A DNA stretch of 64,000 nucleotides from Actinocatenispora sp963805605 (GCA_963805605.1 CAWDUX010000002.1:1550001-1614000); one strand, 5' to 3'. Positions 35,911 through 44,948 are shown, counted from the stretch's first letter. The notes: generated by a model not told the origin, from the sequence alone. Made by a program: numbers and translations.

Positions 35911-37182
35911 TCATCCGGTCCGCGAGTTGACATCCTCTCCGCCCTGAAGGACGGAGATTCCCTCCACGCTGCGTGTGGAACACGCGGCGTCCGGGTGGGT
36001 TACCGCTTCAGCACGCGGTGCCGGGACGGGTCCTGGTCTTACGTGTGCTCCACGGTCGTTGAAGTCCGCCTGTCCGGCGGCCTTGACGTTGATCGCGGCG
36101 TTGACGTCCCGGTCGTGGTGACTGCCGCAGGGGCAGGCCCACGCTCGGACGTTCAACGCCATCGTGTCGTTGACCCGGCCGCAGTCCGAGCACATTCTCG
36201 TGCTGGGGAACCAACGGTCGACCCGGGCGAACGTGCGCCCATATCTCGCGGCCTTGTACTCCACCACGGCCGTGAAGCTGGCCCAGCCCGCGTCGTGCAC
36301 CGACTTGGCGAGCCGGGTCCGGCCGAGACCGGCCACGCACAAATCCTCGACGTACACCGCTTGGTTGTCGCGGATCAACGTCGTGGACAGCTTGTGCTGC
36401 CAGTCCCGCCGGGTGTCGGCCACCCGGGCGTGTGCCTTGGCGACCTTCACGACGGCCTTCTTGCGGTTCTGACTGCCCCGCTGCTTGCGGGACAGATCCT
36501 GCTGCAACCGCTTGAGCTTGCGGGCCGCCCGGCGCAGGAACTTCGGCGCGGACACCTTCGTGCCGTCGGACAGGACCGCGAAGTGCGTCAGCCCCAGATC
36601 GATACCGATCTCGGAGTCGACCGGCGGCAGTGTCTCGTCCTTGCCGGTCTGCACGACGAACGAGGCGAAGTACCGGCCTGCCGCGTCCCGGATCACCGTG
36701 ACCGAGCTGGCCTCGGACGGCAGGCTGCGCGACCAGCGCACGCGCACATCGCCGATCTTCGGCAGCCGCAGCAGGCCGTTGTCCAGGACCTTGAACCGGC
36801 CGTTCCTGGTCAACCGGATGGCCTGCCGGTTGTCCTTGCGGGACCGGAACCGGGGCGGGGCCACCATGCGGCCCTTACGCTCGCCCGTGACCGAGGCGAA
36901 GAAGTTACGGTACGCCGTGTTCAGGTCCGCGAGGGCCTGCTGCAACACCACGCTGGACACCTCGCCCAGCCACGCCCGCTCGGGCGTCAGTTTCGCTTCG
37001 GTGATCAGCCGCCGGGACAGTTCCCCGTCCGAGATGTATTTCTCGTCCGCCTCCCGCGCCGCCTGTCGCAGCCTGAGTCCGTCGTTGAACACCACCCGAG
37101 CGCACCCGAACGACCGGGCCAGCGCTTCGCACTGAGCGGCATCCGGATACACCCGGTAGTTGTAACGCAGCTGCACGAACAC
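35911..37182 (-). CDS. tnpB: TnpB RNA-guided nuclease of an IS200/IS605-type element
   Basis: 423 residues from GTG 37182. The N-terminal helix-turn-helix region has YNYRVYPDAAQ. The RuvC residues are present: Asp in EIGIDLGLTHFAVLS, Glu in VYVEDLCVAGL and Asp in HHDRDVNAAINV. A zinc ribbon, MCSDCGRVN with WACPCGSHH, sits between the last two. TnpB proteins are guided by a right-end RNA to cut DNA and help keep the element in place. The catalytic set looks intact. No tnpA transposase is adjacent. The last codons (EGISVLQGGEDVN) run through the right-end hairpin and the stop lies just outside the element. Confidence 0.93.
   Translation of the reverse strand: MFVQLRYNYRVYPDAAQCEALARSFGCARVVFNDGLRLRQAAREADEKYISDGELSRRLITEAKLTPERAWLGEVSSVVLQQALADLNTAYRNFFASVTGERKGRMVAPPRFRSRKDNRQAIRLTRNGRFKVLDNGLLRLPKIGDVRVRWSRSLPSEASSVTVIRDAAGRYFASFVVQTGKDETLPPVDSEIGIDLGLTHFAVLSDGTKVSAPKFLRRAARKLKRLQQDLSRKQRGSQNRKKAVVKVAKAHARVADTRRDWQHKLSTTLIRDNQAVYVEDLCVAGLGRTRLAKSVHDAGWASFTAVVEYKAARYGRTFARVDRWFPSTRMCSDCGRVNDTMALNVRAWACPCGSHHDRDVNAAINVKAAGQADFNDRGAHVRPGPVPAPRAEAVTHPDAACSTRSVEGISVLQGGEDVNSRTG
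35927..36080 (-). ncRNA. Predicted omega (reRNA) guide RNA of TnpB
   Basis: In this family the guide RNA scaffold overlaps the tnpB 3' end and ends with the right-end hairpin, the guide being the adjoining flank. The hairpin lies at about 35938-35957, and the expected guide would start CTCGCGGACCGGATGACCAC (35926 leftward). The 5' boundary given is approximate. Confidence 0.4.
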
Positions 37183-37227
37183 AGACTACCCACAGTGCCC
37201 GTTCCTGCCACACTCCGACACGCGGGG
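35927..37227 (-). mobile_element. tnpB-only IS605-like element
   Basis: The right end is the conserved hairpin CTCCGTCCTTCAGGGCGGAG followed by AGGATGTCAA, ending at 35927. The left end is inferred just inside TTGAC (37232-37228, minus strand), a plausible target/TAM-like motif. The boundaries are inferred from family pattern, not from an empty-site comparison. Confidence 0.55.
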
Positions 37228-37394
37228 GTCAACAACACCGAACCGGACAACGCCCGCAGCCCGCGCCACCGACCCCGAGACACAACCGGCCCAGATCACC
37301 ACCACCCTGCCCGGATGGGCGAGATCATGCGAGCGGTCAGAACCACCCGGTTCAAGGCACCGCTCGGGCCTGGCGGCCCTCCCAGCGCGGGCCT

Positions 37395-38129
37395 TCACCC
37401 CCGACCCGAAGGCCGGACCACTGGCCCGCATTCCAGGTAGCGCCGCAGCATGCCCTTGGCCTCGGCGATGACCGTGGCGTCACCCTCCGGGTTGCGACGG
37501 AAGGCCAGTTTGATCAGCGCGTCGCCGGTCTCCACGGCGACGGCGAGAGCCAGTTCGAACCGCTCGTCGCCGGCCACCTCGAACCGACGCACCAGCAGGT
37601 CACGCAGCTCGTCGGAGATGACCGTGTTGTTGTCCCGGTCGGAGTCGAGCAGGTGCACGTCGACGATGTCGCCGAAGTGCAGGCCGCGGAATCCGGGCGT
37701 GTGCCGGTGCATCACCACGTACTCGTCGATGACCGCGTCCACGCCCTCCCACCAGTGCTCGAACCTGCCCTCGGTGAGCCGTTCCGAGACCCGCCCGACG
37801 AACACCTCCAGGTTACGGACGGTCAGCGCCTGTACGATCGCGCGCTTGTCCGGGAAGAACTGGTACACCGATCCGATCGCGACCCCGGCGCGCTCGGCCA
37901 GCAGTGTCGTGCTCAGGCCGTCGTAACCGAGTTCGTCGACGAGCTCCGCACAGGTGTCGAGCATCCGTTGGACCCGGGCGGCGCTTCGTTCCTGTACCGG
38001 CGTGCGCCGCAGCGGTGGCCCGCCGCCGCGTCGGGTGTGCACCCGTTGCCCCTCCGCCACCGATGCCGTCCCGCGTGACGCCCCCTCGGTCGACGTCGTC
38101 TCTTTCCCTGTGCCCACGTCGCCCATCAT
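37395..38129 (-). CDS. TetR/AcrR-family transcriptional regulator
   Basis: 244 residues with a long disordered, basic N-terminus (1-55). The HTH follows at about 60-105 (ARVQRMLDTCAELVDELGYD, then TLLAERAGVAIGSVYQFFPD), and the ligand domain runs from 110 to 235. ATG 38129 is taken; internal starts are possible because the first 45 residues are not part of the fold. It is divergent from the membrane EEP protein across only 60 bp, so it may repress that gene and itself. The tnpB element inserted 213 bp after its stop codon. Confidence 0.85.
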   Translation of the reverse strand: MMGDVGTGKETTSTEGASRGTASVAEGQRVHTRRGGGPPLRRTPVQERSAARVQRMLDTCAELVDELGYDGLSTTLLAERAGVAIGSVYQFFPDKRAIVQALTVRNLEVFVGRVSERLTEGRFEHWWEGVDAVIDEYVVMHRHTPGFRGLHFGDIVDVHLLDSDRDNNTVISDELRDLLVRRFEVAGDERFELALAVAVETGDALIKLAFRRNPEGDATVIAEAKGMLRRYLECGPVVRPSGRG

Positions 38130-38152
38130 GCCCGATCCGATCTTGCACCCCG

Positions 38153-38190
38153 TTGACGTCAGCGGATGTGAGGAGTATTCACCTTAACCA
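38153..38190 (+). promoter_or_regulatory. Probable leaderless promoter of the EEP gene
   Basis: TTGACG (38153-38158), a 17-bp spacer and TATTCA (38176-38181) place transcription start within about 1-2 bases of ATG 38190, and no ribosome-binding site precedes the ATG. Confidence 0.5.
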
Positions 38191-40052
38191 TGGCTGCGTC
38201 ACGGCAGAACGCCCTGAGGACCGTCGCCGACGCGCTCGGCGTACTGCTGCTGATCGGTGCCCTGCGGGTGTTCCTACCCTCGCTGATCACCGTCTACGGC
38301 GACGCCGGCAGCACCCCGCCCGGCCAGCTCGGCGGCTTCGCGCTGCTCTGGTTCTGCGCCGGGCTGCTCGCCGCGCTGCTCGGTCGCGCCGTCGGCACCC
38401 GGGCCGTCCGGTACCTCGGCGCGGCACTGCTGGCTGCCGGATGGCTGGCCCTGATCGGCACCGACGGCGGCCAACCGCAGCTCTACCTGTCCGGTCTCGC
38501 GGTGGCCGGCGGGCTGGCGTACCTGACCAGCGGTCCGGCCCGGCCGGTGGGGCTGGTCGCCGGTCTGGGCGCGGCCACTGTCCTGCATGCCGTGCTCGGT
38601 ACCGACGATCTGGTCTGGCGGCCCGGTCCGCTCGCCGGCGCCGCCCAGATCCTGCTGGGGCTGGCCTTCCTGGCCGCCGTGCTGTCCGCACCGTCGGGTA
38701 GCGGGTCCGGCGTTCCGGCCCGGTACCGCGCCGCCGTCGGTCCCGCACTCCTGCTGTACGGGGTGCTGACCGGCGCCACCGCCCGCGCCGGCGCCGGTAC
38801 GCTGCCCGCCCCGCTGGCCGTCGGCCTGGTCACCGGGGCCGGGGTGGTGGCGGTGCTGCTCGCGGCCCGGCCACGGTCGACCGGCACGCCGTGGCTGCCC
38901 GCGCTCGCGCTGCCGGCGCTGGTCGCGCTCACCTTCCCGACCGTGACACACGCCGGCATACCGGGGCTGGCGGCCTGGTACGGCCCGCTGGCCCAGGCGC
39001 TCGCCGCACTGGCCCTGGCCGGCTGCCTGGGCTGGGCCGCCCGCCTCGCGCCGACCGCCGGATCCCCGCCGGGCCCGGAGTCCCTGCGCCACATCCTCGC
39101 GGGCGGGGCCGGGTTCCTCGGCTGCGGCATCCTGCTGTTCGGCTACTACGCCGCCTACGACGCCGATCTGGGGTTCCCGAACGGGTTGCTGCTGCTGGTC
39201 GCCGCGTTCTGGCTGGCGGCGGCCACCGCTCCGTGGCGTACCGGCAACGACCGCACGCCCGCCGCGGGGCGGACCAGCCGGTCGGCCGTTGCCCTGGTAC
39301 TGGCGCTGGCCGTGCTGGCCGGAGGAGGCGGCGCACTCGCGGTACCGGCTCCACACCCTGCGTCCGCCGCCGGGGCGGACACGGTACGGCTGGTCACGTA
39401 CAACATCCGGATGGGGCATGACCTGCGCGGCCGGTTCGCGCTCGACCGGGTCGCCGACGCGCTGCGCGCCCAGCATCCGGACGTGGTGCTGCTCAACGAG
39501 GTGGACCGGGGCTGGTTGCTCAACGGCGGGCACGACGACCTGACGCTGCTCGCCGATCGCCTCGACCTGCCGTACGTCTTCTCCCCGGCCGCCGATCCGG
39601 TCTGGGGTGACGCCGTGCTGACCCGGCTGCCGGTGCGTCAGGTACGGGCGGTGCCGCTGCCCGCCGAGGGGCCGACCGGCGCGCAGGCGCTCGGTGTCGT
39701 CCTCGATCTCGGCGGCCGGCAACTGGGTGTGGTGGCCACCCATTTCCAGCCGGACGCGGGCCGTCCGCCGCTGCGTCAGGCCCGGGCGGCGGCTGCGCTG
39801 GTGCGTCAGCTCGGTGACCGGGTGGTGCTGGCCGGGGACCTGAACTCGCTGCCTGACTCGCCGGCGGTCGCGGTACTGCGCGAGGCCGGGCTGCGCACCG
39901 ACCGGGCACCGGCCAGCTTCCCCGCCGACCACCCGGTCAAGCACATCGACCACATCCTCACCAGTTCCGGTGTGCTTTCCCGCGATCTTGTCGCGGTCCG
40001 CAGCACCGCGTCAGATCATGTACCGGTAGCCGTCACCCTGGAGATCCGATGA
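38190..40052 (+). CDS. Multi-pass membrane protein with C-terminal endonuclease/exonuclease/phosphatase domain
   Basis: 620 residues. Residues about 10-385 hold some ten hydrophobic helices. Residues 395-620 form an EEP (DNase I/exonuclease III-like) domain with all core motifs: TYNIRMGHD, VVLLNEVDRG, LAGDLNSLPDS and the terminal SDHVPV. EEP domains hydrolyse phosphodiesters using Mg2+. Membrane-anchored versions are thought to face outward, but the substrate (lipid, nucleotide or DNA) is not known. The stop overlaps the start of the oxidase gene (ATGA), so the two are co-expressed. Confidence 0.82.
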   Translation: MAASRQNALRTVADALGVLLLIGALRVFLPSLITVYGDAGSTPPGQLGGFALLWFCAGLLAALLGRAVGTRAVRYLGAALLAAGWLALIGTDGGQPQLYLSGLAVAGGLAYLTSGPARPVGLVAGLGAATVLHAVLGTDDLVWRPGPLAGAAQILLGLAFLAAVLSAPSGSGSGVPARYRAAVGPALLLYGVLTGATARAGAGTLPAPLAVGLVTGAGVVAVLLAARPRSTGTPWLPALALPALVALTFPTVTHAGIPGLAAWYGPLAQALAALALAGCLGWAARLAPTAGSPPGPESLRHILAGGAGFLGCGILLFGYYAAYDADLGFPNGLLLLVAAFWLAAATAPWRTGNDRTPAAGRTSRSAVALVLALAVLAGGGGALAVPAPHPASAAGADTVRLVTYNIRMGHDLRGRFALDRVADALRAQHPDVVLLNEVDRGWLLNGGHDDLTLLADRLDLPYVFSPAADPVWGDAVLTRLPVRQVRAVPLPAEGPTGAQALGVVLDLGGRQLGVVATHFQPDAGRPPLRQARAAAALVRQLGDRVVLAGDLNSLPDSPAVAVLREAGLRTDRAPASFPADHPVKHIDHILTSSGVLSRDLVAVRSTASDHVPVAVTLEIR

Positions 40053-41371
40053 CCGTGACCGCCGACGACACTCCTCAGTGGACGAACTGGGCCGGTAACC
40101 AGCATGCGCTGGCGACCCGGGTGGCCCGGCCGGGCAGTACCGACGAGATCGCCGCGCTGGTGACCAGGGCGCGTGCGGCCGGCAGCACGGTCCGGGCGGT
40201 GGGCGCCGGGCACTCGTTCACCGGGGCGGCGGCAACCGACGGGGTACGGGTCGAGCTGTCCGCCGACGCCGAGCTGGTCGCGGTGAACGTACCGGCAAGG
40301 TCAGTGACCGTACGCGCCGGCATGCCGCTGCATCAACTCAATCCGGTACTGCACAGCGTCGGCCTCGGGCTGCCCAATCTCGGCGACATCGACCGGCAGA
40401 CAGTGGCCGGTGCGATCTCTACCGGTACGCACGGCACCGGCGGTCGGATCGGCGGCCTGGCCACCTTCGTCACCGGGCTGGAACTGGTCACCGGCACCGG
40501 CGAGGTGGTGCGCTGCTCGGCGCGGCAGCACCCGGAGGTGTTCGCCGCTGCCCGCATCGGTGTCGGCGCCCTGGGTGTCATCACCGAGATCGAGCTGTCC
40601 TGTGTGGACTCGTTCGTCCTGCGCGCGGACGAGCGACCGATGAGACTGTCCGACGTACTGGACGGTTTGGACGAGCTCGCCGACGACAACGACCACGCCG
40701 AGTTCTACTGGTTCCCATACACCGAGCGTGCACTGGTGAAACGCAACAACCGGGTGGTGTCGGGCGGCGAATTGACGCCGCTGGCCCGGTGGCGCGGGTA
40801 CCTCGACGACGAACTGCTGTCCAACACGGCGTTCTCGGCGGCCTGCCGGCTGGGCCGCCGAATCCCCGGACTGATCCCGCGGATCAACCGGCTGTCCGCC
40901 CGCGCGCTCACCGCGCGCAGCTACACCAACCGCTCCGATCTGGTGTTCTGTACTCCGCGCCGGGTCCGGTTCGTGGAGATGGAGTACGCGGTGCCCCGCG
41001 CCGCGCTGCCCGAGGCGTTCGCCGGGCTGCGTCGTGCGGTACGACGCTGCGGCATCCCGATCGTCTTCCCGGTCGAGGTGCGTTTCGCTGCCGCCGACGA
41101 TGTCTGGCTGTCCACATCGTACGGTCGGGACTCCGCCTACATCGCCGTGCACCAGTACGTCGGCATGCCGTACGAGCCGTACTTCCATGCCGTCGAGGCT
41201 GTGATGCGCGAGGTGGACGGCCGTCCGCACTGGGGGAAGCTGCACTGGCGGGACGCCGACTCGCTGCGGCCCGCGTACCCGAAGTTCGACGACTTCTGCG
41301 CGGTCCGGGACCGGCTGGACCCGGACCGCGTGTTCGCCAACCCCTACACCCGTCGCATCTTCGGCGACTGA
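40049..41371 (+). CDS. FAD-linked aldonolactone oxidase-like enzyme (VAO family)
   Basis: 440 residues. The N-terminal FAD domain contains VRAVGAGHSFTGAAATDGV, then GISTGTHGTGG-type loops (AGAISTGTHGTGGRIGGLA). The C-terminal ALO domain ends with RPHWGKLHWRD, matching the HW-x-K-x-H signature of L-gulono/D-arabinono-1,4-lactone oxidases. Actinobacterial relatives oxidise aldonolactones or polyols. The gene overlaps the EEP gene by 4 bp and is convergent with the serine hydrolase gene, 14 bp apart. Exact substrate cannot be told from sequence. Confidence 0.85.
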   Translation: MTVTADDTPQWTNWAGNQHALATRVARPGSTDEIAALVTRARAAGSTVRAVGAGHSFTGAAATDGVRVELSADAELVAVNVPARSVTVRAGMPLHQLNPVLHSVGLGLPNLGDIDRQTVAGAISTGTHGTGGRIGGLATFVTGLELVTGTGEVVRCSARQHPEVFAAARIGVGALGVITEIELSCVDSFVLRADERPMRLSDVLDGLDELADDNDHAEFYWFPYTERALVKRNNRVVSGGELTPLARWRGYLDDELLSNTAFSAACRLGRRIPGLIPRINRLSARALTARSYTNRSDLVFCTPRRVRFVEMEYAVPRAALPEAFAGLRRAVRRCGIPIVFPVEVRFAAADDVWLSTSYGRDSAYIAVHQYVGMPYEPYFHAVEAVMREVDGRPHWGKLHWRDADSLRPAYPKFDDFCAVRDRLDPDRVFANPYTRRIFGD

Positions 41372-41385
41372 TCGCCCGCGACCGG

Positions 41386-42759
41386 TCAGGACCCGCGCTG
41401 CGCCGTGATGTCGGTGCTGTATTCCGCCTCCTGGTGCAGCGTCAGCTCCTCGCCCCGGAACCGCAGGTCGACATTGACCGCCCGGGCGTGCCAGTCACCG
41501 TCGGTCCCGCGAGCCAGTCGCAGCGGCGGCTGCGAGCCGAACAGCAGTTCCAGTTCGTCGTCCACCGCGCGCAGCCGGAGCTCGCCGCCGTCGAAGCGGT
41601 AGCGACCGGCCAGCTCGGCGGCAGTGCGGTGCTCGGGCTCCGGCGCGGCCGCGCCGTCCGGCCAGCTGTAGTGTTTCCGCACCGCCGGGACGACCACCTC
41701 GCCGATCAGGCTGCGGCCCCAGTCGGAGTTGGTCATCACCACCAGGCCCTGCCCGGACTCCAGGAAGAGCCGACCCCAGTTCACGAAACCCTGGTTGTCG
41801 CCGGCGTGGCCGATGGACGCCGGTGCGCCCTCGTCGGCGAGCTGCAGGCCCAGTCCGTACCGGGCGTTGGTCGCGTGCGGAGTCGCCATCTGTTCGGCGA
41901 GTCGCTGGGGCAGCAGCGCACCGGGTCGGCCGAGCACGCTGTCCCGCAGCGCGACGAAGAAGCGGGCCAGGTCGGTGGCGGTGGTCCACAGTCCGGCCGC
42001 GGCCTGCTCCGGGTAGGTGTGCCAGTCTCCGGGTAACGGCACCGGGCCCGGGTAGTGTCCCGTTGCAGCGCTGTCGGCCAGTTCGGCGGGCAGCGGCTGG
42101 GCGTAGGTGCTGTCACGCATGCCGACCGGGCCGAGTACCAGCTCGGCGGCGAGCGCGGCGAAGTCCTGGCCGGTCACGTCGACCAGCAGTTGCTGCATGA
42201 TCGTGTAGCCACCGCCGGAGTACGAGTACTGCAGCCCCGGCAGTGACGTCACCTGTACCGGCGGGGTGTTGCCCTGCCCGTCGAGCAGTTGCGGCACCGT
42301 CGGCACCGGCATGTCGTGCGGATAGCCGGGAAAGCCGTGCACGCTCGTGCCGGCGGTGTGGGACAGCAGCTGGCGCAGGGTGGTCCGGGGCCGCCAGCCG
42401 TCGTTGGCCGGTATCCGCCAGGAACTCAGCCGGTCGTCGACGTGCTCGTCGAGGTCGAGCCGGCCATCGGCGACCAACCGCAGCGCGCAGGCGGCGGCGA
42501 CGGATTTGCTGATCGAGCCGGCCTGGAACCGGGTGTGCGCGGTCACCGGGTCGGTGTGCCCGTGTCGACGCATCCCGGCGTACCAGCGCTCGGTGACGGT
42601 GCCGTGCTCGATCAGCGCGATGCTCACCCCCGGTACGTGCGCCTCCCGCATCGCGGTCGCCAGGTCCACCGGCTCGTTGCACCGGGGCTGGTCCACCGTG
42701 ATCGTGTCGAGGAATTCCGGTACCGCGCCTGTCTGCGCCTCCAGCCCATGCGACATCAT
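41386..42759 (-). CDS. Class C beta-lactamase-like serine hydrolase
   Basis: 457 residues. Active-site motifs of the S12/class C family: SISK (Ser nucleophile in QAGSISKSVA, about residue 82), YSGGGY (the Y-x-N equivalent) and a HAGDNQG third element. A C-terminal lipocalin-like extension (about 350-457) of the DUF3471 kind follows. There is no signal peptide, so it is probably a cytoplasmic esterase or D-amino-peptidase rather than a lactamase. ATG 42759 is six bases from a -10 box, implying a leaderless transcript controlled by the palindrome at 42772-42792. Confidence 0.82.
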   Translation of the reverse strand: MMSHGLEAQTGAVPEFLDTITVDQPRCNEPVDLATAMREAHVPGVSIALIEHGTVTERWYAGMRRHGHTDPVTAHTRFQAGSISKSVAAACALRLVADGRLDLDEHVDDRLSSWRIPANDGWRPRTTLRQLLSHTAGTSVHGFPGYPHDMPVPTVPQLLDGQGNTPPVQVTSLPGLQYSYSGGGYTIMQQLLVDVTGQDFAALAAELVLGPVGMRDSTYAQPLPAELADSAATGHYPGPVPLPGDWHTYPEQAAAGLWTTATDLARFFVALRDSVLGRPGALLPQRLAEQMATPHATNARYGLGLQLADEGAPASIGHAGDNQGFVNWGRLFLESGQGLVVMTNSDWGRSLIGEVVVPAVRKHYSWPDGAAAPEPEHRTAAELAGRYRFDGGELRLRAVDDELELLFGSQPPLRLARGTDGDWHARAVNVDLRFRGEELTLHQEAEYSTDITAQRGS

Positions 42760-42765
42760 GACGCC

Positions 42766-42794
42766 ACTATAGCGGCGTCATCATGACGCCGCAA
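42766..42794 (-). promoter_or_regulatory. Leaderless promoter with a 21-bp operator in its spacer
   Basis: On the minus strand TTGCGG (42794-42789), a 17-bp spacer and TATAGT (42771-42766) precede ATG 42759 by six bases. The spacer plus four -35 bases is a perfect palindrome, GCGGCGTCAT-C-ATGACGCCGC (42772-42792). A further ATGACGCC half-site lies at 42758-42765 over the start codon. A repressor bound here would block RNA polymerase directly; its identity is unknown. Confidence 0.65.
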
Positions 42795-42983
42795 TGATGT
42801 CTTGCGACGCACAGGCCACCCAGCCCGGGCAGGACTGGACGTGCAGCATCGTCGGCGCGCGCCGCTCGGCGACCGGGTCGTGCCAGAGCCCGGAGCGCAT
42901 AGACCATGGTGCGCAGCCGCCGCAACATCTGTACCGCCGTCGCGCGCCGGGGCACGGTAGCGGCCGGCTGCCACGATGGCAGG

Positions 42984-44009
42984 ATGGCGACGCTGACGGT
43001 GCGTACGGTCACCTACCTTGGCGGGCATCCCGACCACAAGGACACGATCCCCCAGCTCACCGCGGTATTCGACCGGTCCGGCATCGTGATCCGGCGACGG
43101 CTCCGCCGGTTGCTGTCCGTCGCCTGGACCGACCTGCGCGGCCTGGACATACAGGCGCCCGACATCATGACCTTCATCCTGGCGCCCTCCCGCACGCAAC
43201 TGGACCAGGACGGGACCACGCTGCTGCTGGAGACCGACCAGAGGCGGCTGCGGTTCCACGTCGACGGAATGGACGCGGCGGCCCTCAGGGAGAGTCTCGC
43301 GTCATGGGCGGTGGAGGAGGCCGGGCCGACCAGCCCGCTGCCGGCCACGCCCGCTCCCGCCCCACGGCAGGTCGCCGACGAGCTGGACATGGTGCGGGTG
43401 TCGCTGGAGGTCATGCGGGCGGCCCAACTCGGCCACGCACCGCTGTACGACCGCGACACCCTGGCCTACCGCCTCGCCGTCGCGGAGAACCATCGCGTGC
43501 TCGGGCAACTCGCCGAGGCGCTGGCCCTGCTCAAGCAGCTCGCCCTCCAGGCTGAAAGAACCTTCGGCGCCGACGATGACGGCACCCTGAAGGTCCGCAA
43601 CACCCTCGCCCAGACCCACCTCGCGGGCGGCGAATTCGACGACGGGCTGGAGATACTCCGGGAAGTCGTCGGCCGGGCAGAACACCGGCACGGCGCCGAC
43701 GGCAGACTCACCCTGGTGCTCCGTAACAACCTGGCGGCCGGTTACCAGCAGGCCGGCCAGTACGCGCAGGCCATCGACCTGCACGAGCAGAACCTGCGCT
43801 ACACCGAGCGCAGGCACGGCCACGACGACATCGCGACCATCGGCCGGCGCAACAACCTCGCCGGCACGTTCGCTCTCGCCGGCCGGCGCCGGGAGGCGAT
43901 CGACGGGTACTGGGCCGTACTCGACGCGCTGCCCGACGCCGGCCACCGTCTCGGGGTCACCGCGCGGCAGAACCTCGCCATCCTGCACAACCCGACATGG
44001 CGGCCGTGA
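42984..44009 (+). CDS. PH-like domain and TPR protein of the CHAT locus
   Basis: 341 residues from ATG 42984 (the open frame starts 26 codons earlier). Residues 1-110 look like a PH-type beta sandwich (DRSGIVIRRRLRRLLSVAWT, RLRFHVDGMDAAAL). A Pro/Ala linker follows. Residues 135-335 hold TPR units of the CHAT/NB-ARC-associated kind: TLKVRNTLAQTHLAGGEFDD, then LVLRNNLAAGYQQAGQYAQA, then TIGRRNNLAGTFALAGRRRE. TPRs are protein-contact scaffolds. It is convergent with the membrane-protein gene 6 bp away and, with the two divergent genes beyond, frames the locus. Role inferred from context. Confidence 0.75.
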   Translation: MATLTVRTVTYLGGHPDHKDTIPQLTAVFDRSGIVIRRRLRRLLSVAWTDLRGLDIQAPDIMTFILAPSRTQLDQDGTTLLLETDQRRLRFHVDGMDAAALRESLASWAVEEAGPTSPLPATPAPAPRQVADELDMVRVSLEVMRAAQLGHAPLYDRDTLAYRLAVAENHRVLGQLAEALALLKQLALQAERTFGADDDGTLKVRNTLAQTHLAGGEFDDGLEILREVVGRAEHRHGADGRLTLVLRNNLAAGYQQAGQYAQAIDLHEQNLRYTERRHGHDDIATIGRRNNLAGTFALAGRRREAIDGYWAVLDALPDAGHRLGVTARQNLAILHNPTWRP

Positions 44010-44015
44010 CGATGC

Positions 44016-44948
44016 TCAGGCACCGAGCAGGGGCGGTGACGACGACGCCGACCGTGGCCGCCGTACGACGTCGCCCTTACCGACGATGGCGGTGATCTCG
44101 GCGCCGGTCCCGGCGGTCAGCCGGCCGGTGCAGTCGAGCCCGAGGTGGGTCGCGAGCTCCCGGCCGTACAGGTCGACGGCAGCCTCGACCAGCTCGGCGT
44201 AGACCCCGACGGCCCGCCGGGCCCGGTGCCGGGCAGCGAGCAGGACGACGGCTCCCACGATCAGCGCCGGCCACCAGAACACGCCGAGAAGCAGATACAA
44301 CACGCCCCAGCCGGTCAGCCGGGCCGCCGAGGAGCACCGGTCCTGCACCGCGGAAAGCTCACCACGGGTCGCCTCCGGCAGCACCAGCCACAGCCGCGGC
44401 CACACGGTGGCCAGGTCGATCGCGTAGCTGCGGTACACCCGAAAGTCGGCGGCGTGCAACCGGTCACCGATCCAGGTCGGCCGCTCCGCCGGTGCCAGGC
44501 AGATCGCCTCCCGGCGGGCGATCGCCCGCGCGGTACGGGCCCGCAGCGCTGTGTCGGTCAGGTCCGCGAGCAGTTCGCGCTCGGCCGCCGCCACCTCGGC
44601 GTCCGCCCGCTCCCACCGCCGCCGGCGCCACCCGGCGAGCCGACCCGACAACCATGCCGTACCCGTCATTCCCCAGGTCCACGCGACGAGCAGACCGGCC
44701 GCGGCGGCGGCGAGTCCGGCGACTGCCGCACCGAACAGCAACCCGGCCGCCGTGACCAGCAGAGTCGTACCGTCGGCACCGCCCACACCGTGCAACCAGC
44801 GCTGCAGCGTCGTACCGTCCACCGCGTGGCGGTGACCGAGTATCCGGGCAAGGACCACAGCCCCGGCGAACAGGGCGCCCGGCAGCATCACCATCGCGGT
44901 CCACCGGGTCACCAGCTGCTTGCCGAGCTCGGCGAGGAACGCGGTCAC
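44016..44948 (-). CDS. Membrane protein of the CHAT locus
   Basis: 310 residues from GTG 44948, overlapping the stop of the short gene above (GTGA). Hydrophobic segments: about 17-36 (AMVMLPGALFAGAVVLARIL), 62-92 (one or two helices) and 212-240 (WGVLYLLLGVFWWPALIVGA). Between them lies a charged cytoplasmic domain with WIGDRLHAADFRVYRSYAID and WPRLWLVLPEATR. I recall similar proteins beside CHAT genes in other actinomycetes, none characterised. The C-terminus is basic and disordered. A role as membrane effector or target of the protease is a hypothesis only. Confidence 0.7.
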   Translation of the reverse strand: MTAFLAELGKQLVTRWTAMVMLPGALFAGAVVLARILGHRHAVDGTTLQRWLHGVGGADGTTLLVTAAGLLFGAAVAGLAAAAAGLLVAWTWGMTGTAWLSGRLAGWRRRRWERADAEVAAAERELLADLTDTALRARTARAIARREAICLAPAERPTWIGDRLHAADFRVYRSYAIDLATVWPRLWLVLPEATRGELSAVQDRCSSAARLTGWGVLYLLLGVFWWPALIVGAVVLLAARHRARRAVGVYAELVEAAVDLYGRELATHLGLDCTGRLTAGTGAEITAIVGKGDVVRRPRSASSSPPLLGA

